From the NCBI GenBank assembly GCA_029268645.1, contig JAQWNI010000173.1:1-37392 (forward strand): a stretch of 37,392 bases of DNA, read 5' to 3'. Below are positions 8,815-17,735 of the stretch, one piece after another (the first letter of the stretch is position 1; each line of letters starts with the position of its first letter). This stretch comes from Myxococcota bacterium (GTDB lineage Bacteria; Myxococcota_A; UBA9160; UBA4427). A model generated the notes under the pieces. That model was not told the origin of the DNA and ran no database searches. It saw only the letters and a list, made by a program, of their open reading frames with translations. Made by a program: the position numbers and the translations under genes.

Positions 8815-9432
8815 ATGCTCGATCCGAGACTGCTCGATCCCGAGGGAATTGACCGCCCAGCCGTGGTGGAAGCGCTTGCTCGGGCATTTCGTGATAACCC
8901 CCTCAATCGGGCTGTAATCGGTGGATCGGAAGAACAACGATTGCGCGCGAACCGGGCGGGCATGCGGGCGAGCCTGGCCGCGGCGGCACCTACTGGGGTG
9001 GTGCTCATCGCGCCGGGGGGCGGCGGGGGGGAAGCCGAGTCGCCGGTGGGCGGGCTGATCGCGATGGAGCCCGGAGGCTGGCCCTTGCCCCCTCCGCCTT
9101 GGGCCGAGCAGATCCGCCTTCTGATGGGTCAGGGTTGGCGCACGGCTCGCCGTTGGGGAGAGGTGTTTGAAGCCCTCCGGGAGAGCCACCCGGTTGAGCC
9201 TCATTGTTACCTTTCGTTGGTCGGCATCCGGCCGGATCAGCAGGGTCGGGGACACGGTGCCTCACTGGTCTCTCATTGGATCAAGGGCGTCGACCGACAA
9301 GGTTGGCCCGCTTATGTGGAAACCGATCGCCCGGAGCTGCTTTCCTTCTATTCTGGATTCGGTTTCACGCAGACCGGGAGCGCAAAGCTGTTTGGGGTTT
9401 CGATTCTGCGCCTCTGGCGGCCCGCCCGATGA
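8815..9432 (+). CDS. GNAT family N-acetyltransferase
   Basis: The 205-residue protein has a GNAT core in its second half. The acetyl-CoA-binding motif A reads LSLVGIRPDQQGRGHGASLV, followed by YVETDRPELLSFYSGFGFTQTGSAKLFG, the usual motif B. The centre holds a flexible Gly/Pro-rich insertion (PGGGGGE, PLPPPP). It should transfer an acetyl group to an amine, but the substrate cannot be told. It is divergent from the cyclase gene and precedes the E2-like gene by 84 bp. Confidence 0.85.
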   Translation: MLDPRLLDPEGIDRPAVVEALARAFRDNPLNRAVIGGSEEQRLRANRAGMRASLAAAAPTGVVLIAPGGGGGEAESPVGGLIAMEPGGWPLPPPPWAEQIRLLMGQGWRTARRWGEVFEALRESHPVEPHCYLSLVGIRPDQQGRGHGASLVSHWIKGVDRQGWPAYVETDRPELLSFYSGFGFTQTGSAKLFGVSILRLWRPAR

Positions 9433-9516
9433 TTCCGGCGTGGGTGGTGTCGCGAAACGTTGAAGCTGTCACTCTATAGAGGCTGTCCCGATAACGGGGC
9501 GGAAGCGAGCAAATTT

Positions 9517-10323
9517 ATGCTGGGTCATCGATCGGACGGGGACCGGGTAAGCGACCTATCGACGACACGTCGCTTTATGCCGTTCTTGTCTCCGCGACGA
9601 AACGCTTCCCTTGTCTACTACAGCACCGAAATCGAAATTGACGCCGCGCTGGATTTCCTTGAGGCGCAGAATTCATCACGCCACAAGGATCGGCCGATGA
9701 CCCTTTTTCATCTTTTTTTGCGGAGTCTATCGATCGCCTTGCACGACCGACCCTGGGTCAATCGATTTGTCTCCGGAGGGAGGGTTTGGCAGCGACGCGG
9801 GGTTTGGATCACGTTTAGTGCCAAGCAGGAGCTGGCCGATGGTGCCCCTGTTCTGACCGTGAAGCGCGCTTTCGAGCGATCGGAAGGCTTGAGTGAAATG
9901 GTGGATGCGCTGCATGATGAGTTGCTATCCCGCCGCGCGGGGCGACAGAGCACGGCCGACAAGGAGGTTGGGTTGGCGCTTCGTCTTCCGGGTGGATTGC
10001 TTAGGTTGGGGATGAATCTTCTTCGACTGGGGGACCGCTGGGGGCTGCTCCCGCGGGCGATGGTTGAAACGGATCCGATGTTCTCGTCGGTTTTCGTGGC
10101 CAACCTTGGGTCGGTCGGACTGGATGCGGCTTATCATCATCTTTGGGAATACGGGACGTGCAGCATTTTTGCGACGCTCGGTCGAATCCGCGTGCGTGCC
10201 GACGGGGCTCGAACCGTCGAAGTCAAGTACAGCTACGATGAACGTGTGGCCGATGGTATGTATGCCGCCATTACCATGGGGGGCATTCGTGAGTGCTTGG
10301 AAGACCCCTCAAGTCTCCTCTGA
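9517..10323 (+). CDS. Stand-alone 2-oxoacid dehydrogenase E2-like acyltransferase domain
   Basis: The 268-residue protein corresponds to the catalytic domain of dihydrolipoamide acyltransferases, but without lipoyl or peripheral-subunit-binding domains. Matches include the trimer-type start RFMPFLSPRRNASLVYYSTEIEI, the FVANLGSVGLDAAYHHLWEYGTCSIFATLG segment that parallels SNLG of E2, and a C-terminal SYDERVADGMYAA. In true E2 enzymes this last motif reads DHRxxDG and the His is the catalytic base; here it is Glu. A role in a 2-oxoacid dehydrogenase complex is therefore unlikely. A TTG at 9460 is an alternative start adding 19 residues. TetR follows downstream. Confidence 0.75.
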   Translation: MLGHRSDGDRVSDLSTTRRFMPFLSPRRNASLVYYSTEIEIDAALDFLEAQNSSRHKDRPMTLFHLFLRSLSIALHDRPWVNRFVSGGRVWQRRGVWITFSAKQELADGAPVLTVKRAFERSEGLSEMVDALHDELLSRRAGRQSTADKEVGLALRLPGGLLRLGMNLLRLGDRWGLLPRAMVETDPMFSSVFVANLGSVGLDAAYHHLWEYGTCSIFATLGRIRVRADGARTVEVKYSYDERVADGMYAAITMGGIRECLEDPSSLL

Positions 10324-10605
10324 AAGACGGATTCAACAGAGGCTCCTCGGTCCGGGTTCCCCGCGGGCCGCAGGAATCCCTTGGATTGCACGTTCTTGAT
10401 CTTTTTTGGACGCGGCGGTTGCAGGTCATCGTTGCTCTGACGAACCCCCGTCCTCCATCCATTGCGGCCCCGGACTGGGTCGGAGGGAACCCGCCGTGAT
10501 TCGGGCAAGCGGACGGCGTGTCCGTTTCCCCTGACCGCTGACGTCTGTGGCGTCCGTATTTTTAAGGGCTCCCGGGTTGGGGGAGTGGCGAATGGACCAG
10601 CGCGT

Positions 10606-11328
10606 ATGCGAAGCTTGTCCGCTATGGCGTCTACGGGCGACACGAGGGCGGGGGGCCTCGTGGGTCGGTCGGGATCTTCTTCGGGATCTCGCCGCCCCTC
10701 ATCGGCGCCACCGCGGCTACGGGCTGACGATGGTCGGCTCGCGCGAGGGCGACGTAGTCGCGCACGCATTCGGGAGGCCGCCCGCGCGCTTTTCGACGAG
10801 CGCGGATTCGACAACGCGACGTTGCGCGCCATTGCTGAGCGGGCTGGCATGGGGGCGAGTTCGATCTATCGCCACGTTCGCAGCAAAGAAGAGCTGCTGA
10901 TCGACGAATTGAGCCTGCTCCAGGATGAGGCGTGGCGGCTTTTTCGCGAAAGCGACGATCGAAATGCACCGACCAACGATCGAGTCCGCGCTTTTTTGGA
11001 CCACCAAGATGCGCTGCTGATTGCCAATCGCGATTTGACCATGATCGCACTTCGAGCGGTGACAAAGACGGAAGCGAGGGTCGCTCGGCAGGCATTGGCC
11101 TTGAACGACCGAACCATTGGTCTGCTCCTCGAGATCCTGCAACGAGGTCGGATGAGAAAAGATTTGGCCCGGGATGTCGACGTCCTAGAGGCCGCCCGGG
11201 TGATCTTCCATCTGACCCAAGGGTCGCGGCTGGCTTGGGCTAACGGTCTCGTCGATGCCGAGGCTTGCCGAGCCAATATCCAAGCTGGAGTCGATCTACT
11301 GTTCCGAGGACTTTCGGCTAGGTCCTAG
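10606..11328 (+). CDS. TetR family transcriptional regulator
   Basis: The protein has about 240 residues. A basic, low-complexity N-terminal tail of roughly 45 residues precedes a clear TetR helix-turn-helix: RIREAARALFDERGFDNATLRAIAERAGMGASSIYRHVRSKEELL. The rest is the variable all-helical ligand/dimer domain. Start choice is uncertain: ATGs at 10606 and 10624 are both possible, and longer versions from 10462 are unlikely. It lies 282 bp after the E2-like gene, a gap in which I see no gene. The target is unknown, and I found no obvious operator palindrome nearby. Confidence 0.85.
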   Translation: MRSLSAMASTGDTRAGGLVGRSGSSSGSRRPSSAPPRLRADDGRLARGRRSRARIREAARALFDERGFDNATLRAIAERAGMGASSIYRHVRSKEELLIDELSLLQDEAWRLFRESDDRNAPTNDRVRAFLDHQDALLIANRDLTMIALRAVTKTEARVARQALALNDRTIGLLLEILQRGRMRKDLARDVDVLEAARVIFHLTQGSRLAWANGLVDAEACRANIQAGVDLLFRGLSARS

Positions 11329-11335
11329 CCTTTTT
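11316..11335 (+). terminator. Intrinsic terminator at the end of the TetR gene
   Basis: GGCTA (11316-11320) and TAGCC (11326-11330) form a stem over GGTCC, followed at once by five T (11331-11335). The stem overlaps the last codons and the TAG stop. It is the cleanest short intrinsic terminator in the window and separates the convergent TetR and carbonic-anhydrase-like genes. Confidence 0.6.
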
Positions 11336-11927
11336 GGGGTTCTGACCCCGGAATGGATTTTTGGAGCCGCATCAGGTCGCGATCTTGGTTGACTTCCTCG
11401 CGAAGCGCCCTCATCCAGCTTTGGTACGCGGCACCCGTCCAAGCACGGTGGTTGCCCGCTCGATAGGCCTGCGCGTTCCTGTGGTATTGCCACGCATTGA
11501 TGCGGTTGGCGCGGCGATTGTCTCGCTGCTTGATGCAGCGAGCTGGAATGCCAGCAATGATCGAGCATTCAGGGAATTCGCTGCCCTCAGTGATGAAAGC
11601 GCCCCCGGCCACGATTGAGCCTGCTCCGATCACGGCCCCATCCATGACTGTGGCTTGAATTCCAATCAGGCATTGGTCTCCGATTGTGCAGCCGTGGAGG
11701 GTGGCGTGATGTGTAATCGAACAGAAGTCACCGACTCGAGTCGGGGCGTCGTAGCCCACGTGAATCATCACGAAATCTTGGATGTTCGTGTATTCGCCGA
11801 TTTGCACATCCTGTGCTTCAGAGCGGATCACAGCGTTGGGCCACACAGAAGAACCAGCGCCGATTTGAACCTGACCGTATATTTGGGCCGTGGGCGAGAG
11901 ATAAACGCTGTCATCGATGGTTTGCAT
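11325..11927 (-). CDS. Gamma-carbonic anhydrase-like hexapeptide-repeat protein
   Basis: The 200-residue protein has an N-terminal left-handed beta-helix of hexapeptide repeats (residues about 8-125) and a helical C-terminal tail of about 65 residues. His56 (MIHVG), His73 and His78 (ITHHATLHGC) match the three zinc ligands of gamma-class carbonic anhydrases in spacing. Either carbonic anhydrase activity or a PaaY/YrdA-like role is possible. GGAGG directly before the ATG at 11927 supports this start over one 7 codons upstream. The upstream TGA ends 1 nt before this ATG (TGAGATG), so translation is probably coupled to the TraB-like gene. Confidence 0.8.
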   Translation of the reverse strand: MQTIDDSVYLSPTAQIYGQVQIGAGSSVWPNAVIRSEAQDVQIGEYTNIQDFVMIHVGYDAPTRVGDFCSITHHATLHGCTIGDQCLIGIQATVMDGAVIGAGSIVAGGAFITEGSEFPECSIIAGIPARCIKQRDNRRANRINAWQYHRNAQAYRAGNHRAWTGAAYQSWMRALREEVNQDRDLMRLQKSIPGSEPQKG

Positions 11928-11928
11928 C

Positions 11929-12921
11929 TCAGCCTCCAGGCAGGGCATGCAAGAGAGCCGACGGCGAATAGAGTTTGACCGCGTAGCCCTTTTTCTGGAG
12001 CAGCGCTGGGATCCCTTGCTTGCCCAAGAGAAATTGAATGTCCATCACGACAAACACGCGCTCTCCCTCGTGTTGTTCCGCTTCAAGCAAGACACCCAGT
12101 TGCTCCGCCATGCTCTGGCTGCGTCGAAAGGTGAAGACCTCCAAAAAGGTTTTTTCAGATGGGTCTGCGCTTCCGTCAATCGAAAACAGCTGAGCGAGCA
12201 GTTGCTCGTCTCCCCGCCGCCAGGCTTGGACCACGGATTGAACTCTATCCTCAAAATTTTCGAAGTGGGTCAATGTGTGTCGTAAGCCCTCGCTTTGGAC
12301 TTTCAGGGGTATTCGGATCAGCAAAGAAATTTGAAATTTGATGCTTTCTAATCCGATGATGCTTCGATCCCCGATTTGTGCGATGAAGCTTTCGTTTACG
12401 CCGTTTCGCGGTGAGAAGCCAAGTCGTCTCATGGCCTCCACCTGTAATAGCAATTCAACAAGCCAGGGTTGCATTCGGTCGACGTAGGGAATCGGCAGAC
12501 CGGCCCTTTCAAGCTGCGGTTTTAGCTTGGCCCAGAAGTCGGCGGGCAGCTCTTTTTGGAGTGACTGGCCAGGAGGGAGAGTGCCGTATGCCGCGATGAG
12601 GGCCTGGGTTTGATCGCCGGCCAGTTCATCGGGGTCCACTTGGACCACGAGTGCTTGAGCGCTCTCGAAGGCTTGCACGATTGCAGGCGGATAGGACCAT
12701 CCTCCCGGGGGGCCGCCTGCGTTGGGGTCGCTGAGAATGTAGAGATCGGCTCCGCGACCGCTTTCGATCCGCCAAAACAACGGCCGGGTCTCATTGGGCT
12801 TGAGGTCGGCCAGTGCAACACCCCGTGGGCCCCGATGCTGGCAGCCGAGGGTCATGAAGAGCATCAGGGTTCCGAGGGCAAGGCAAACAGATCGGGTTAT
12901 TACTGGCCGGACTGGGCCCAT
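11929..12921 (-). CDS. TraB/GumN-like lipoprotein with degenerate motifs
   Basis: The 330-residue protein has an N-terminal lipoprotein signal ending MTLGC, with the lipidated Cys at residue 27, so it should be anchored on the periplasmic side. The body resembles the TraB/GumN family: ALVVQVDPDEL, a central IIGLESIKFQISLL with the conserved GLE, and a C-terminal GIPALLQKKGYAVKLYSP. The two His-containing GxxH motifs usually found near either end are missing: the first aligns with LSDPN and the second with MDIQFL. If those histidines are catalytic in the family, as proposed, this member is inactive. It sits directly upstream of the carbonic-anhydrase-like gene. Confidence 0.65.
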   Translation of the reverse strand: MGPVRPVITRSVCLALGTLMLFMTLGCQHRGPRGVALADLKPNETRPLFWRIESGRGADLYILSDPNAGGPPGGWSYPPAIVQAFESAQALVVQVDPDELAGDQTQALIAAYGTLPPGQSLQKELPADFWAKLKPQLERAGLPIPYVDRMQPWLVELLLQVEAMRRLGFSPRNGVNESFIAQIGDRSIIGLESIKFQISLLIRIPLKVQSEGLRHTLTHFENFEDRVQSVVQAWRRGDEQLLAQLFSIDGSADPSEKTFLEVFTFRRSQSMAEQLGVLLEAEQHEGERVFVVMDIQFLLGKQGIPALLQKKGYAVKLYSPSALLHALPGG

Positions 12922-13080
12922 AGGTCCCTCTTTATTTAGATCGATGGTTTGTCCGCTTACTCATCAGCCTCGAACGCTGAGAGTGTATCGGGCTCCTCTC
13001 CTCTCGTCTCGCGTGCCGATCCTGATTGGGGGGGCTGCTATCGTCCCGCTCTTCCTTGCAGGACTGGGTTTTTGTCTGTC

Positions 13081-14055
13081 ATGAGAGCCGCTGTTGTTGA
13101 AAAATTGATGGAGCCGGAGTCCCTGCTCGAGAGGGTGGTGCCGGCTCCTCCGGTCCAGCCCGGTCAGGTTTTGATTAAAGTGCGTGCGGCCGGTTGCAAT
13201 TTTTCCGATGTCCTGATGTTGCAAGGTCGTTATCAGGAAAAGCCCCCGCTCCCCTTCATTCCCGGCCGAGAGGCCGCCGGTGTGGTGGCCGAGGTAGGCA
13301 CGGGTATCGATGACCTCAAGCCGGGTGACCGGGTGATGGCGTACACGCATTTGGGGGCGTTTGCGGAACGAGTGGCTGTGGATCGCCGGAATGTCCATCT
13401 CATTCCCGACGCGATGCCTTTTGAACAGGCCGCGGCCATGCCCGTGGTCTACCCGACATCGCACGCGGCCCTAGTCGATCGCGCTGGACTGCGTCCAGGT
13501 GAGACGCTTCTGGTTCATGCCGCGGCCGGGGGCGTTGGACTCGCTGCGGTCCAGATTGGTCGAGCGCTCGGGGCTCGAGTCATTGCGACGGCCGGTGGGG
13601 CCGAAAAACTTGAGATCGCCCGAGCGGCCGGGGCAGAGGTCCTGATCGATTATCGCCGAGAGGATTTCACCTCTAAGGTGTTGGAAGCGACCGAGGGTCG
13701 CGGGGCGGATGTGATCTACGACTCCGTTGGGGGAGAAACAACGGACGCATCGCTCCGATGCATCGCTTGGAAGGGTCGTCTGATTGTTGTGGGTTTTGCA
13801 GGGGGAACGATTCCCGAAATCCGAGCCAACCGCATCCTGCTCAAGAACATCGCAGTGGTGGGATTGCACTGGCCGGTTTACGGAGAGAAAGAGCCGGCCA
13901 CGGTCCAAGGCATTTTCGAGGACCTGATGCGTTTATACGATGAGGGCCGCCTCACGCCACTGATTCAACAACGGTATGCCCTCTCCGAAGCCGGTGCTGC
14001 CCTCGCAGCGCTCGCGACGCGTCGAACCGTAGGCAAGGTGGTCATTGAGCCCTAA
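13081..14055 (+). CDS. Quinone oxidoreductase-type zinc-independent MDR protein
   Basis: The 324-residue medium-chain dehydrogenase starts at ATG 13081; the upstream in-frame extension from 12949 is not conserved in character. It has a GroES-like N-domain (AAGCNFSDVLMLQGRY, PGREAAGVVAEVG, GDRVMAY) and a Rossmann domain with VHAAAGGVGLAAVQIG. The structural and catalytic zinc cysteines of alcohol dehydrogenases are absent, as in NADPH:quinone reductases. Reduction of quinones or enones with NADPH is the likely activity. It is divergent from the TraB-like gene across 159 bp. Confidence 0.88.
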   Translation: MRAAVVEKLMEPESLLERVVPAPPVQPGQVLIKVRAAGCNFSDVLMLQGRYQEKPPLPFIPGREAAGVVAEVGTGIDDLKPGDRVMAYTHLGAFAERVAVDRRNVHLIPDAMPFEQAAAMPVVYPTSHAALVDRAGLRPGETLLVHAAAGGVGLAAVQIGRALGARVIATAGGAEKLEIARAAGAEVLIDYRREDFTSKVLEATEGRGADVIYDSVGGETTDASLRCIAWKGRLIVVGFAGGTIPEIRANRILLKNIAVVGLHWPVYGEKEPATVQGIFEDLMRLYDEGRLTPLIQQRYALSEAGAALAALATRRTVGKVVIEP

Positions 14056-14116
14056 GGCCGCGGGCGGCCTTCTCCAAATGCGAAAGCGGCCGACCGGAGG
14101 GGATCCGATCGGCCGC
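14054..14116. terminator. Two GC-rich hairpins between convergent genes
   Basis: Immediately at the quinone oxidoreductase stop, AAGGCCG (14054-14060) pairs with CGGCCTT (14065-14071). A second stem follows: GCGGCCGACCGG (14086-14097) with CCGATCGGCCGC (14105-14116), 11 of 12 paired, loop of 7. Neither is followed by a T-run. Their place between convergent genes suggests bidirectional termination. Confidence 0.5.
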
Positions 14117-14146
14117 GTGGCCACGCTGTCTGTCTGAAACGGTGGA

Positions 14147-14623
<477 letters not shown>

Positions 14624-16009
14624 TCAGCTTTCTGTGGTCGCGAGAGTGGCCGAGGACATCGGTGCTGAAGCGCCGCGTAGGTGAGCATCTTCAAAGGGTC
14701 CGGTGCTCGGAGCTACGTCGTAGGCGTGCATTCCGTGTTCACCGAGATCCAGCCCCTCGATTTCTTCTTCCTCGCTGACTCTCAGGCCGATCGTGGCCTT
14801 CAGGATTCCGAACAGGGCCCCAGCGCAGACGATCGTGAAGGCGCCGTAGGCCACCACACCAATCAACTGCGTGAGGAAGCTGTGCTCGGGGTTGGTCGAA
14901 AAGATTCCGACAGCCAGGGTGCCCCAGATGCCGCAGGTCAAGTGAACCGAAGTCGCCCCGACCGGATCGTCGATCTTGATCTTGTCGAAAGCGATGACCG
15001 AAAAGACGACCAGTCCACCCGCGATGGCTCCAACCAAGATGGCGAAAATGGGGTTGATGACGTCGGCCCCCGCAGTGATGCCCACCAATCCAGCCAGAAT
15101 ACCGTTCAGAGCCATCGAGAGGTCGGGCTTCGATGAGACGAAGGAGTACGCCACCATGGCGCCGAGGCCGCCCGCGGCCGCCGCCAAGCAGGTGGTCACG
15201 AGGACGAAAGAGGTGAGGGCGGGATCTCCCGAAAGGACCGAGCCGCCGTTGAAGCCAAACCATCCCAGCCAGAGTAGAAACACGCCGATGGTTGCGGAGG
15301 GCATGCTGCTGCCGGGGATGGGTGTCATGCTGCCATCCTTGCCGTATTTACCGAGGCGAGGTCCGAGGAAGAGGATTCCCATCAGAGCGCCCCATCCCCC
15401 AACGGAGTGGACCAGGGTCGAGCCGGCAAAATCGTAGAAGCCCATCGCGTCTAGCCAGCCACCGCCCCACTTCCAGGAACCGGCAATGGTGTAGACGACC
15501 CCGACGAAAATCGCCGAGAAAATCATGAAAGCGTTTAGCTTGATTCGTTCGGCCACGGCTCCTGAAACAATGGTTGCAGCCGTGGCGGCAAACATGGCTT
15601 GAAAGAGGAAGTCAGTCCAGTAGGTGTAACCTCCGTCTGCATAGGCCGGCGTATTCGAGGCCGGGTCGAATCCGGCCCCCAGGCCGAAGCCTGCGAAACC
15701 AAAGATCCCTGCGCTGCCTTCGGCAAAACCGGGATACATCAGATTGAATCCACAGAGGTAGTAGGTCAGGATTCCCGCGCAGATGATGAAGGTGTTCTTG
15801 AACAGGATGTTCACAGAGTTCTTGGCGCGGGTCAGTCCGGTTTCGACCATCGCGAAACCGAGGTGCATGATGAAGACGAGGGCTGCGGCCATCATCATCC
15901 AGATATTGTTGGCGGTAAAAAGGCCGGGACTCACGCCCTCCTCGGCAAAGGCCACGCCGGGCAGCGCAACGGCCACCGTTAGGGCAGTCAGGGCTAGCTT
16001 CGAAATCAT
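14624..16009 (-). CDS. amtB: Ammonium transporter AmtB
   Basis: The 461-residue inner-membrane channel starts with a cleavable signal peptide (MISKLALTALTVAVALPGVAFA) followed by eleven predicted transmembrane segments. The twin-His pore is present (STLVHSVGGWG and GATSVHLTCGIWG), as is the structural Asp before it (YDFAGST). The cytoplasmic C-terminal tail that contacts GlnK follows GILKATIGLRVSEEEEIEGLDLGEHG. The start at 16009, with GGAG about 9 nt upstream, is chosen because it begins the signal peptide; a start at 16081 would add 24 residues before it. It is the first gene of amtB-glnK, under a candidate sigma-54 promoter. Confidence 0.95.
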   Translation of the reverse strand: MISKLALTALTVAVALPGVAFAEEGVSPGLFTANNIWMMMAAALVFIMHLGFAMVETGLTRAKNSVNILFKNTFIICAGILTYYLCGFNLMYPGFAEGSAGIFGFAGFGLGAGFDPASNTPAYADGGYTYWTDFLFQAMFAATAATIVSGAVAERIKLNAFMIFSAIFVGVVYTIAGSWKWGGGWLDAMGFYDFAGSTLVHSVGGWGALMGILFLGPRLGKYGKDGSMTPIPGSSMPSATIGVFLLWLGWFGFNGGSVLSGDPALTSFVLVTTCLAAAAGGLGAMVAYSFVSSKPDLSMALNGILAGLVGITAGADVINPIFAILVGAIAGGLVVFSVIAFDKIKIDDPVGATSVHLTCGIWGTLAVGIFSTNPEHSFLTQLIGVVAYGAFTIVCAGALFGILKATIGLRVSEEEEIEGLDLGEHGMHAYDVAPSTGPFEDAHLRGASAPMSSATLATTES

Positions 16010-16173
16010 CGATGGGTCTCCAACGGGGTAGAGGGTTTCTTGATGGAAGCGCTGGATGCGCTTGGGCTCGGCGCCTCGCATCCCCGCGGCTTGGCGTTCA
16101 TCCGAGTTTGGCTTCCTGTTTTTTTTGGCATGGAACTCACGTCGGAACCGTCCGCTCCGACGGCCCTCCTAAG

Positions 16174-16189
16174 AGCAATGGTCGTGCCA
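16174..16189 (-). promoter_or_regulatory. Sigma-54 (-24/-12) promoter for amtB-glnK
   Basis: On the minus strand the sequence TTGGCACG-ACCA-TTGCT matches the full sigma-54 consensus YTGGCACG-N4-TTGCW. The -24 element is at 16184-16189 and the -12 element at 16174-16178. Transcription would start near 16163, giving a leader of about 150 nt before the amtB ATG at 16009. Sigma-54 control of amtB/glnK under nitrogen limitation is well established in proteobacteria. Confidence 0.8.
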
Positions 16190-16223
16190 AAGCATTCGCT
16201 CTCCGGAAAGTGCTCAATAGAGC

Positions 16224-16251
16224 CCAGATGGGCAGATTTAGGCCCATCTGG
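16224..16251. promoter_or_regulatory. 10-bp dyad upstream of the sigma-54 promoter (activator site candidate)
   Basis: CCAGATGGGC (16224-16233) and GCCCATCTGG (16242-16251) form a perfect inverted repeat with 8 bp between the arms. It is centred about 75 bp upstream of the predicted amtB start, the usual place for an enhancer-binding protein. It does not match the NtrC consensus (TGCACC-N5-GGTGCA), so the activator is open. The rest of the 438-bp gap 16010-16447 holds no gene I can see. Confidence 0.5.
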
Positions 16252-16447
16252 CGACGAATGGGACCCGATCTGAGCGAGCCTCTGCACGCTGTCTGGGCAG
16301 GCCTGCCTCGCGAAGGGCACTCGGGGTGGCGTGGACGCTCAAGGTGAGGGGGCCCGATAAACTGGCTAGTCTGAGCAATCGGTTCTTAGGGGAAGCCGTT
16401 CGACCGCCGCCCCCCGAGGGCAATCGACAAAAAGTGGAGGAGATTCC

Positions 16448-17365
16448 ATGCCAGAATTGCAGAAGCCGGCCCTCGCTTTGGCGGCGGTCCCCCGCAAGCG
16501 CCGGGCTGCTTTGGAAATCGCCCGGGAGGTCGAGCGGAGAAATTTCTCGGGCCTCTACTGTGCGAGCGTTGGAGACAACCTCGGGCTCTGCCTAGCTTTG
16601 GCGCTTGAAACCGAGCGAATTCCTTTTGGGACGGCGATTGCGAATCTCTACACCCGGGCCCCGAGTGACTACGCGGCGACGACGGCCTTGATTCATGAGC
16701 TTTCCGGGGGACGGTTTCGCTTCGGTGTGGGGGTCAGCCATGCCCCTCTGCTCAATCAGATGGGGCTGCAGGCCGGGCGCCCCTTGGCCGATGTCCGTGC
16801 TTTTGTTGAGGCCTGGCGTGGCACGCCTCGGACGGGTGAGCAATCTCCGATTGTGTTGGCTGCGTTACGCGAGAAAATGGTCGCCTTGGGCGGGGAAATC
16901 GGGGACGGAATCGTCTGGGCGAACGGAGCCCGTTCACACATGCTGGATTCGCTGAAGGCTCTGCCGGCCTCCGTGACTCAGCGGGACGATTTTTTCGTAG
17001 GCTGCATGATTCCGACGGTGATTTCTGAGGATCAGAAGGCGGCGGCCTCCGTGAATCGAAAAACGCTTTCTTTTTACGTGACGCTCCCCAATTATCGAAA
17101 TTACTGGAAAGAAGCGGGTTACGTCGAAGAAATGGAGGCGATCGAGAAGGCGATTGAAGCCGGAGACCGGCAACGCATTCCGGCCTTGATGAGTGATGCC
17201 TGGCTGTCGGACTGCACACTGTTCGGGCCGCCGGATAAGGTTTTGGAAGGTTTGAATGATTGGTACGCATCCGGAATTCGAACGCCGGTTCTCGTGCCCT
17301 CTTCGGTTGAGGGAAATCAGATGAAGGCCTTCGAGGAAGTATTCCAACTATTCGACTCGGCTTAA
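16448..17365 (+). CDS. LLM-class (luciferase-like) flavin/F420-dependent oxidoreductase
   Basis: The 305-residue TIM-barrel protein belongs to the bacterial luciferase-like family: GLYCASVGDN, a beta-strand IPFGTAIANLYTRAPSDYAATTALIHELSGGRFRFGVGVSH, and a C-terminal FGPPDKVLEGLNDWYASGIRTPVL. Members use FMNH2 or coenzyme F420. The SGGRFRFGVGVSH segment and the F420 reductase at 32579 make F420 plausible but not proven. GGAGGAG lies 6 nt before the ATG. It is 93 bp upstream of the DUF4404 and lyase genes and may head that operon. The substrate is unknown. Confidence 0.82.
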   Translation: MPELQKPALALAAVPRKRRAALEIAREVERRNFSGLYCASVGDNLGLCLALALETERIPFGTAIANLYTRAPSDYAATTALIHELSGGRFRFGVGVSHAPLLNQMGLQAGRPLADVRAFVEAWRGTPRTGEQSPIVLAALREKMVALGGEIGDGIVWANGARSHMLDSLKALPASVTQRDDFFVGCMIPTVISEDQKAAASVNRKTLSFYVTLPNYRNYWKEAGYVEEMEAIEKAIEAGDRQRIPALMSDAWLSDCTLFGPPDKVLEGLNDWYASGIRTPVLVPSSVEGNQMKAFEEVFQLFDSA

Positions 17366-17458
17366 GGCATCACGTCCTCTCAAAGACCGAGCAGAGATGG
17401 TTTCTACAGGTCTGGTCGAGGTGCCGGCCGGGCTGGAATTTAAAAAGGAGACAATCAG

Positions 17459-17728
17459 GTGGCCCACGATCAGCGATCGCTGAAGGCGATTCTAGATGAA
17501 TTGCACGAGGCTCTCGAAAAAGCGCCCGAGGTAGGCGACGCGGCCCGTGAGTCCCTCCGCCAAACCGCGACGGAAATCCGGGCCGCTCTTGAGCGGCCGG
17601 AAGGCAGCGGATCCGAATCGCTGCGGCAGCAGTTGTCCACGGCACTGGAACGCTTTGAAGTGGCTCATCCCAGCTTGACGGGCTTGGTGGGCCGCATTGC
17701 CGATGCGATGAGTGACTTGGGGATCTGA
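17459..17728 (+). CDS. DUF4404 family small helical protein
   Basis: The 89-residue, fully helical, acidic protein has the DUF4404 pattern: LKAILDELHEALEKAP near the N-terminus and FEVAHPSLTGLVGRIADAMSDLGI at the C-terminus. The function of the family is unknown; there is no signal or membrane segment. The start is GTG 17459, preceded by AAAAAGGAG at suitable spacing. It lies 7 bp before the lyase gene (ATG 17736), so the two are almost certainly co-transcribed. Confidence 0.8.
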   Translation: MAHDQRSLKAILDELHEALEKAPEVGDAARESLRQTATEIRAALERPEGSGSESLRQQLSTALERFEVAHPSLTGLVGRIADAMSDLGI

Positions 17729-17735
17729 TACGCCA

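Noticed and set aside
10324-10605. tRNA or small gene between the E2-like and TetR genes
   Set aside because: No cloverleaf, no T-arm GTTCRANNC pattern and no ORF with a ribosome-binding site.
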